DNA of 64,000 nucleotides, taken from positions 127,848-191,847 of the forward strand of contig NZ_JBNPXF010000003.1 in assembly GCF_050433445.1 (NCBI RefSeq), in the 5' to 3' direction. Positions 58,345 through 64,000 of this stretch are shown piece after piece (position 1 is the first letter of the stretch; every line of letters starts with the position of its first letter). The notes under the pieces are model-generated. The model did no database searches and was not told the DNA's origin. It saw only the letters and a list, made by a program, of their open reading frames with translations. Source of the DNA: Kroppenstedtia sanguinis (GTDB lineage: Bacteria; Bacillota; Bacilli; Thermoactinomycetales; DSM-45169). Made by a program: the position numbers and the translations under genes.

Positions 58345-58680
58345 TCAAACCTCTTCCGCATCCAGAATGAGGGGGAAGGGGATGAGTTGGCGCTCTTCGT
58401 CATTGCCGAGGAGAATCCACCTTTCGATAGGATTGATTTTAAGCACGGTTCCGCCGGTTCTCCGGGGTCCGTATTTGCTGGCATAGGTGATCCGGACCGG
58501 CTCCCGGTCCAGGAAGGAACGCTCAATAGTGCGCCCGATCGCTTCCAAAGCATCGGGATCTAGCTCAGGAGGGCGATATTCTTCCTGTCGGCGCCGTTCT
58601 TGCCACAAGTGGTGTTCATGCTCAGGAAGGATCATCCGGTGTCCTTCCCATAGTTTGTTGCCACGTTGCAAAGGGTTCAC
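58345..58680 (-). CDS. YolD-like protein, LexA-controlled
   Basis: 111 residues of the YolD-like family: RGNKLWEGHRMILPEHEHHLW near the start, then VRITYASKYGPRRTGGTV and WILLGNDEERQLIPFPLI in the C-terminal barrel-like part. YolD-like proteins are partners of Y-family translesion polymerases (UvrX/YqjW type). No polymerase gene follows here, so it is an orphan. GTG 58680 is chosen because GAGGTG lies 8 bases upstream. A LexA box overlaps the promoter. Confidence 0.85.
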   Translation of the reverse strand: MNPLQRGNKLWEGHRMILPEHEHHLWQERRRQEEYRPPELDPDALEAIGRTIERSFLDREPVRITYASKYGPRRTGGTVLKINPIERWILLGNDEERQLIPFPLILDAEEV

Positions 58681-58710
58681 TCTTCCATCACCTCTTGGCA
58701 TCATCATACA

Positions 58711-58724
58711 CGAACGTACATTCG
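58711..58724 (-). promoter_or_regulatory. LexA (SOS) box
   Basis: CGAATGTACGTTCG on the minus strand matches CGAAC-N4-GTTCG with one mismatch, 31 bases upstream of the YolD-like start. A CATAAT -10-like box abuts it. Confidence 0.8.
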
Positions 58725-58788
58725 ATTATGATCTACAAATGTTGGAAAAAGGGTTGCATAATATACCGAAATATCAAAATATATTGCA

Positions 58789-58802
58789 TTAAAGCGCTTA
58801 CA
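58789..58802 (+). promoter_or_regulatory. Candidate CcpA (cre) site
   Basis: TTAAAGCGCTTACA agrees with TGWAANCGNTNWCA except at position 2. It lies 59 bases upstream of the SDR gene start, so catabolite control is plausible. Confidence 0.5.
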
Positions 58803-58860
58803 GTATTAAGATTTCCAGAAGGGAGCCTATCTTTTAACTCGTGCAAAGGAGGAATGGTTC

Positions 58861-59925
58861 ATGAGCAGTCAATATATGATGACAGGCTACCCAGGGTTTA
58901 TTGCCGGGCGTCTGTTCCGTGCCCTGGCTGAGAGGGATCCTGCTGCTTCCTTTGTCTTTCTCGTTCATCCGAGTCAGTTGGAGAAGGCGCGGGAGTTGAC
59001 GAAAAGGGAGGAGCGGGTTCGTCTCCTGGTGGGGGACATCACCCAGGAAGATCTGGGGTTGTCGGTGGAAGAATTGCCTATACTGAGGGAGAGCATCACT
59101 CACTTCTTTCATTTGGCAGCGATTTATGACCTGGCGGTTCCCAAAGATTTGGCCTATACAGTCAATGTGACGGGGACGGAGCAGGTTAACCGGTTTGTTG
59201 GCACTCTGAACCACTTGAAACGGTATATCTATTTCAGCACGGCGTATGTTTCCGGCGATCGAACTGGAATCGTCAAAGAGGATGAGTTGGACTGTGGACA
59301 GGGCTTTAAAAATCACTACGAGGCGACGAAATTTGAAGCGGAAAAGCGGGTGGCCGCTCTGCAGGAGGTTCCCTATACGATCATCCGCCCTGGGGTAGTG
59401 GTAGGTGATTCCCAAACGGGGGAGACGGTCAAGTTTGACGGACCGTATTTTGTGATGCGTTTTCTGGATGGGATGAGGAATCTGCCCGTTCCCTATGTGG
59501 GAAAAGGGGACAATCCATTCAACATCGTTCCCGTGGACTATATCTTGAAAGCGACGGTTTACCTGGCTCATGCGGAAAAAGCTACCCATCGGACTTTCCA
59601 CCTGACGGATCCTTCTCCCTATACTGCCCGAGAGGTGTACCGCATGATCTGTGAAGAACTGCGTGGAAAGACCCCCTCTTACACCATTCCCGGAAAGATG
59701 GCAGATGGGTTGATGTCTATTCCATTAGTCCGAAAATTTTTTAATGTGGAGAAGGAATCCATCTCCTATATGTCTGAACAGTCTGAGTATGATTGCAGCC
59801 AGGCGGTTTCCGTGTTGGCTGAGGGAGGGATCCATTGTCCCGACCTCTCTTCTTACTTGCCCAACCTGATCCGTTATTACAAAGAACACCGGGAGGATTC
59901 GGATAAAAAAATTGCGATTCGCTGA
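58861..59925 (+). CDS. NAD(P)-dependent extended SDR, thioester-reductase-like
   Basis: 354 residues. Rossmann start MMTGYPGFIAGRL (a variant of TGxxGxxG), GDITQEDLG, HLAAIYDLAVP, the active-site region FSTAYVSGD, and the catalytic Tyr/Lys in HYEATKFEAE. The C-terminal part (FNIVPVDYILKA) is like the male-sterility/thioester-reductase branch (NAD_binding_4), so a fatty-acyl or nucleotide-sugar substrate is possible. Single gene with its own terminator. RBS AAAGGAGG. Confidence 0.85.
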   Translation: MSSQYMMTGYPGFIAGRLFRALAERDPAASFVFLVHPSQLEKARELTKREERVRLLVGDITQEDLGLSVEELPILRESITHFFHLAAIYDLAVPKDLAYTVNVTGTEQVNRFVGTLNHLKRYIYFSTAYVSGDRTGIVKEDELDCGQGFKNHYEATKFEAEKRVAALQEVPYTIIRPGVVVGDSQTGETVKFDGPYFVMRFLDGMRNLPVPYVGKGDNPFNIVPVDYILKATVYLAHAEKATHRTFHLTDPSPYTAREVYRMICEELRGKTPSYTIPGKMADGLMSIPLVRKFFNVEKESISYMSEQSEYDCSQAVSVLAEGGIHCPDLSSYLPNLIRYYKEHREDSDKKIAIR

Positions 59926-60031
59926 AGAAAATCCCTGATTTTTTCCGAAACGGACTCAAAATTCTTCTATACTACGAATAATGATATAGGAAACGGATTT
60001 CCTTTCAGTCTTTGGTCTGGTCTTTACTTAT

Positions 60032-60060
60032 CCCCGTACCGACAGGTGCGGGGCTTTTTT
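60032..60060 (+). terminator. Rho-independent terminator
   Basis: CCCCGTACC / GGTGCGGGG around a GACA loop, then six T. Confidence 0.88.
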
Positions 60061-60127
60061 GCAGAAGGAGCCGATTTACTTTCCTGCTCCCTCTGGTTTA
60101 ACATGAGAGTATTCTTGATTCATCATC

Positions 60128-63100
60128 ATGAACAAAGAGGGGAAACGGGAAAAGGTGTCTGAAACTATCGCTACATCCGGGATGACGGATCAACTGGCAG
60201 AGATGTATCACCTGATGAAAGAAAAAGAAGACTCCCTGTACCCCGAGCAAATTCGGGATTTGCTCCGAAAAAGCCGGGATCGGGAGTTTGTGATTGCTTT
60301 TTGCGGTCATTTTTCGGCTGGAAAATCGACGTTGCTCAACGGATTGTACGGGAAAAATCTGTTGCCCACCAGTCCGATTCCCACTAGTGCCAACGTGGTG
60401 AAAGTCCAGGCGGGGGAGAACCGTGTGGTTCTGACCCTCCACTCAGGAGAGCGGCGTCTGCTCCAGGGCGAGGATACCGATGAGGATTTGCAACGGTTGT
60501 GCAAACGAGGCGACGAGGTGATCGCACTCGATATTTATCGGATGGATTCTCCGCTGCCTGAAGGAGTTGCTCTCTTGGACACACCGGGGGTGGATTCCAC
60601 CGACGATGCCCATCAGGCGGTTACGGAGTCAGCCCTTCACTTGGCGGATGTAATCTTTTATGTGATGGATTACAACCATGTGCAATCAGAAGTCAACCTC
60701 CGATTCATCAAGGAACTGAATGAACGGGGGAAACGGATCTGGCTGGTGATCAATCAGGTGGATAAGCACCAGGAAGAGGAACTCTCCTTTGACTACTACC
60801 GGAAACGGGTGGAGGAGACCTTTGCAAACTGGGGTTTGAAACCGGAGGGAATCCTATACACTTCCCTAAAGCAACCGAGTCATCCCTTGAACCAGTTGCC
60901 TGTTCTAAAGAAGAAACTTCAGGAGCTGATCGGGGAGCGGGAGAGGCTGGCAGAGGAGAGCATCCACCGAGAGGCAGCTCACTTGATGAGGGAACATCTG
61001 TCGGACCTGAAGGAGCGGAATCAAGCCACCATTCAGGAGCAGATAGATCGCTGGGGAGGCGAAATCCCGTCCTTGGAAGAGCTAGAGGGTAAACTGGAGC
61101 TGAATCGGGAAGAGAGGCAACGGCTGCTTCGAGAGCGGGACGGGATGGAGACGGAGTTTCTCAAAGGTTTGGAAGAAATTCTTGCTAATGCGTATCTGAT
61201 GCCTTATGAAAACCGGGAGCTGGCACAACTTTATTTGGAAACTGTACTGACCCGGTTCCGGGTGGGCTGGATTTTCTCGGGAGGAAAGACGGCGAAGGAG
61301 AAAGAACGTCGTTTTCGCACCTTTTATGACAAACTGAAACAGACGGTGGATACCCAGTTGGACGTTCATATCAAACAGTATTTGATCCGTTATTTAAAGG
61401 CGAAGGGGGTGTACACGGAGGAAAGAGGGGAAGCTGTCTACGCGTTGGAGAGCCCCTTGGAGCTGAATGGGTTGAGGGAGACGGTCCGGGAAGGGGCTGG
61501 ACTCACCGGGGATTATCTGCTCAAGTACACTGGGGACTTGGCCGAGCGGATCAAACGGGAGGCACGACAGCAAGCAAAAGAATATTTTGATTCGATGTCT
61601 ACGCTGCTATTGGAACGGATTCAGGAGGAATTAGCCGAGGTAGAGGCAGAAGAGACCCGATTGCGGAGGTTGTGGGAGTCCGCTGTGGAGATCGGTCAAA
61701 TCTTGCAGGAAGAGCAACTCCATTCCCGACAGTTGCAGCAAGTCCTGGCAGGTGAGCAGGAACCAGAAGTGGACAAAGTGGCGATAGATGCCCTCTTGCG
61801 CGAGGAGGAACCGATCCTCTCCTCAGATCCCCTGCTCCAAAATCTCGACTTTGACAACCCTGCTTCGGTGGAACTGGAGACGCTAAACTCGGGTTCGACT
61901 CTCTCTGCCCGAGATCATACAGAAGAGGCGCTTCGCCACATCTGTGAAGCGGAGACGGAGATATCCGCTGTGCGGGCGTTGGCTCCGATCCGACGGGAAC
62001 TGGAGGAGAAGCGGAAGCGGGTGGAGAACCGGCGCTTCACGGTGGCCTTGTTTGGAGCTTTCAGTGCGGGAAAATCCTCCTTTGCCAATGCCTTGATGGG
62101 GGAGAACGTCCTCCCGGTTTCTCCTCATCCAACCACGGCTGCCATCAATCGAATCACGGCTCCGGATTCAGATCATGCCCATGGAGAAGTCGTGATCCGA
62201 TTCAAGAGAGAGACGGATTTGTTGGAGGAACTGAAACAGGCTTGGAGTCGGTTCGGCAAGGAAGTCTCCTCCTTGGCAGAGGCAGTGAAGGCGACCCGGG
62301 AGTGGAGGTCTCTGCCGGAACCGGAGGATCCTGGGCAGAAGACAGTTCTGCCATTTCTGCGGGCCGTGGCTCAGGGATACGAGGAGGTGTCCGGGGATCT
62401 GGGGAACACCCGTCGCATGTCTCTGGAGGATTTTGGCCAGTACGTGGCGATGGAATCCCGCTCCTGTTTTGTCGAGTTGGCAGAACTATATTTTGACTGC
62501 CCTCTCACCCGCCAGGGAATCACCCTGGTGGATACGCCGGGGGCGGACTCCATCCATGCCCGTCATACAGAGACTGCCTTCCGCTATATCAAGGAGGCGG
62601 ATGCGGTTTTGTTCGTCACTTATTACAATCATGCTTTTTCCCGGGCGGACCGTGAGTTCCTCATCCAACTGGGACGGGTGAAAGATGCCTTTGCCATGGA
62701 TAAAATGTTCTTTGTCATGAATGCTGCTGATCTGGCTGCCTCCAGGGAAGAGATGGAGGATGTGATCGCTTATCTCCGGGAGCAATTGCTGGGATATGGG
62801 ATTCGTCATCCCCGCCTATTTGCGGTTTCCAGTCTATTGGCCACACAAGGGGGAGAGCGGGGACCATCGCCAGCAGGTTCTGGGATGGATGCCTTTGAAC
62901 AGGCCTTTGCACAGTTTCTGAATGTGGATCTGATGTCGGTTTCTCTCCACGGGATGACATCGGATCTAAAACGGGCCCAGGCGATCCTGAAAAGATTGTC
63001 GGAGGATGCCCGGCAGGGGAATGAGGAGAAAAGAGAACGAAGGGTTGCCTATGTCAAAGAGCGACAACAGGTGCTTCAGATCCTGTCTGAGTTGGATCCC

Positions 63101-63814
63101 CGTACCGATGCACATGTGCTGGGGCGGGAGATTGAAGAGCTTCTGTACTATGTGAGACAGCGTCTTTTTCTCCGCTACCAGGATGTCTTTGTCGAGATTT
63201 TTCACCCTTCCGTGTTGAGTGAGGGGAGCCGGATCAAAGAAAGAATTCGCAGTTGCATGCGGGAGATTATAGAATTCCTGCGCTACGAATTGTTGCAGGA
63301 ATTGCGGGCCACTTCACTCCGGGTGGATCGTTGGATAGGGCGAAGGCTGGAAGAACATGCGGGATCCATGGGTGACGCTTATCGGAAGCTGAACGAAAGT
63401 CTGCCGCCAGGACCGAATACCTTTCCCTCCGTCGATTCCCCCAGGTGGAGAGAGCCTTTTCCAGAGCTGGATGTGGATTCCTTCAAAAAAGCAGCAACCG
63501 TTTTTAAAAACAGTCGGGATTTCCTTGAAAATAACGGAAGAGCGCGGATGCGGGAACGGATGAAACCGGAGTTGGAAAAAGCGGTGGATGCCTATCTAGA
63601 GGAAGAGAAGTTGCGCTGGATCGAGTATTATGGGCAAGAGTGGCGGGAAGCCGTGGATCGATTGAAACAGAAGATGGGTGAAGACGTACAATCCTATTAC
63701 GACCCTCTCTTGGAGGTGCTATCAGAACAGATAGATCCCGCCAGTTACGACCGAGTTTTACAGCGGTTGGAGGGAATGGTCAGGGGATTGGAACAGATTC
63801 TTCCGGATTCATAA
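60128..63814 (+). CDS. dynA: Fused two-GTPase bacterial dynamin DynA
   Basis: 1228 residues containing two dynamin-like units in tandem. Unit 1 has G1 GHFSAGKST, G3 DTPGVDS and G4 NQVDKH. Unit 2 (from about 630) has G1 GAFSAGKSS, G3 DTPGADS and G4-like NAADLA. Long helical stalk and paddle regions follow each. Size and tandem architecture match Bacillus DynA, which tethers and fuses membranes and protects against membrane-damaging antibiotics and phage-induced lysis. Start ATG 60128 has a weak ribosome site. Confidence 0.95.
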   Translation: MNKEGKREKVSETIATSGMTDQLAEMYHLMKEKEDSLYPEQIRDLLRKSRDREFVIAFCGHFSAGKSTLLNGLYGKNLLPTSPIPTSANVVKVQAGENRVVLTLHSGERRLLQGEDTDEDLQRLCKRGDEVIALDIYRMDSPLPEGVALLDTPGVDSTDDAHQAVTESALHLADVIFYVMDYNHVQSEVNLRFIKELNERGKRIWLVINQVDKHQEEELSFDYYRKRVEETFANWGLKPEGILYTSLKQPSHPLNQLPVLKKKLQELIGERERLAEESIHREAAHLMREHLSDLKERNQATIQEQIDRWGGEIPSLEELEGKLELNREERQRLLRERDGMETEFLKGLEEILANAYLMPYENRELAQLYLETVLTRFRVGWIFSGGKTAKEKERRFRTFYDKLKQTVDTQLDVHIKQYLIRYLKAKGVYTEERGEAVYALESPLELNGLRETVREGAGLTGDYLLKYTGDLAERIKREARQQAKEYFDSMSTLLLERIQEELAEVEAEETRLRRLWESAVEIGQILQEEQLHSRQLQQVLAGEQEPEVDKVAIDALLREEEPILSSDPLLQNLDFDNPASVELETLNSGSTLSARDHTEEALRHICEAETEISAVRALAPIRRELEEKRKRVENRRFTVALFGAFSAGKSSFANALMGENVLPVSPHPTTAAINRITAPDSDHAHGEVVIRFKRETDLLEELKQAWSRFGKEVSSLAEAVKATREWRSLPEPEDPGQKTVLPFLRAVAQGYEEVSGDLGNTRRMSLEDFGQYVAMESRSCFVELAELYFDCPLTRQGITLVDTPGADSIHARHTETAFRYIKEADAVLFVTYYNHAFSRADREFLIQLGRVKDAFAMDKMFFVMNAADLAASREEMEDVIAYLREQLLGYGIRHPRLFAVSSLLATQGGERGPSPAGSGMDAFEQAFAQFLNVDLMSVSLHGMTSDLKRAQAILKRLSEDARQGNEEKRERRVAYVKERQQVLQILSELDPRTDAHVLGREIEELLYYVRQRLFLRYQDVFVEIFHPSVLSEGSRIKERIRSCMREIIEFLRYELLQELRATSLRVDRWIGRRLEEHAGSMGDAYRKLNESLPPGPNTFPSVDSPRWREPFPELDVDSFKKAATVFKNSRDFLENNGRARMRERMKPELEKAVDAYLEEEKLRWIEYYGQEWREAVDRLKQKMGEDVQSYYDPLLEVLSEQIDPASYDRVLQRLEGMVRGLEQILPDS

Positions 63815-63825
63815 AGCATGCCAAA

Positions 63826-64000
63826 GTGGTCTTGACCCCGTCAAGTAGACAATGAAAAAAGAACGGTTATGCGGCGACTTTTTCCCGATGCTCAACAGGG
63901 GAAAAGTCGCCCAATTTTTTCTGGAAACGCTCTTGGTTGTAGAAGGTGATGTATTCCTCGACGGCTTGGTAGGCTTCCTCAAAAGTCTTTGGTTGCGTGA
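63826..64000 (-). mobile_element. IS3-family insertion sequence, right end of the window
   Basis: The end TGGTCTTGACCCCGTCAAGT followed by AGACA looks like an IS3-family (IS150 group) terminal repeat and is followed inward by the transposase tail. It lies 12 bases after the dynA stop. The remainder is beyond the window. Confidence 0.75.
63867..64000 (-). CDS. IS3-family transposase OrfB, C-terminal fragment
   Basis: The minus strand reads TFEEAYQAVEEYITFYNQER followed by FQKKLGDFSPVEHREKVAA and stop at 63867. The Y-x-FYN-x-R-x-KL-x-SP-E-R pattern is the C-terminal signature of DDE (rve) transposases of IS3 elements. The 5' part is outside the window. Confidence 0.88.
   Translation of the reverse strand, partial: TQPKTFEEAYQAVEEYITFYNQERFQKKLGDFSPVEHREKVAA

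Noticed and set aside
7080..63814. Many long antisense frames inside genes (for example 11602-12228, 16892-17554, 43075-44283, 45951-46772)
   Set aside because: They are shadows of high-scoring genes, with low-complexity or Pro/Arg/Ser-biased translations and no start signals.
1..64000. CRISPR arrays, tRNA or rRNA genes, replication origin, prophage structural genes
   Set aside because: No regularly spaced repeats, cloverleaf sequences with tRNA landmarks, rRNA segments, DnaA-box clusters or phage head/tail genes were seen.

Overview
The window looks like part of a chromosome from a spore-forming, Gram-positive, low-to-moderate GC member of the Bacillales, plausibly Thermoactinomycetaceae (family level is inference). 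The reasons are AGGAGG-type ribosome binding sites with frequent TTG and GTG starts, a CwlC-type SPOR amidase, fused dynamin DynA, GltC, a PerR-box catalase, a proBA T-box, a c-di-AMP riboswitch on kdp, and a LexA box of the CGAAC-N4-GTTCG type.

Layout. 0-11 kb: end of a CydC-like ABC exporter, a CwlC-like amidase, a VOC-HAD fusion, then a galactitol-type PTS operon (PRD regulator, EIIA, EIIB, EIIC, two zinc dehydrogenases, and a small membrane protein between them). 11-17.6 kb: a beta-oxidation cluster (two acyl-CoA dehydrogenases, SCP2 protein, SDR, thiolase, enoyl-CoA hydratase) behind a promoter overlapped by a near-perfect 20-bp palindrome. 17.7-22.4 kb: a GHL10-SPOR glycan hydrolase, a shuffled pseudogene copy of the same locus, and a halocin-C8-like Cys-rich precursor. 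22.4-30.2 kb: an MFS transporter, a three-gene accessory operon (superfamily 1 helicase, small adaptor-like protein, membrane coiled-coil protein) and a phosphodiester glycosidase. 30.7-35.3 kb: P1 peptidase, catalase, a small membrane protein and a VanY-type carboxypeptidase. 35.3-41.6 kb: a cobalamin riboswitch followed by two DUF4430 (transcobalamin-like) surface proteins and a complete ECF transporter. 41.7-44.3 kb: glutamate dehydrogenase and a secreted isoaspartyl peptidase. 44.4-51.2 kb: a c-di-AMP riboswitch, a DUF2294 gene, and kdpFABC with a short KdpD. 51.4-58.7 kb: proBA with a T-box, ung, gltC, two decayed genes and an orphan YolD-like gene with a LexA box. 58.9-64 kb: an SDR gene, dynA, and the end of an IS3-family element.

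The intergenic DNA is rich in short non-coding mobile repeats. Six complete copies of one MITE-like family have 18-bp imperfect terminal inverted repeats and 9-bp target duplications (four perfect, two with one mismatch). They interrupt the kdp operon, the proBA leader and a DUF3885 gene. A second family shares their central palindrome. The strongest candidates for new biology are the helicase/adaptor/membrane operon, the halocin-C8-like precursor, and the riboswitch-controlled transcobalamin-like proteins, whose domain order is the reverse of the animal proteins.
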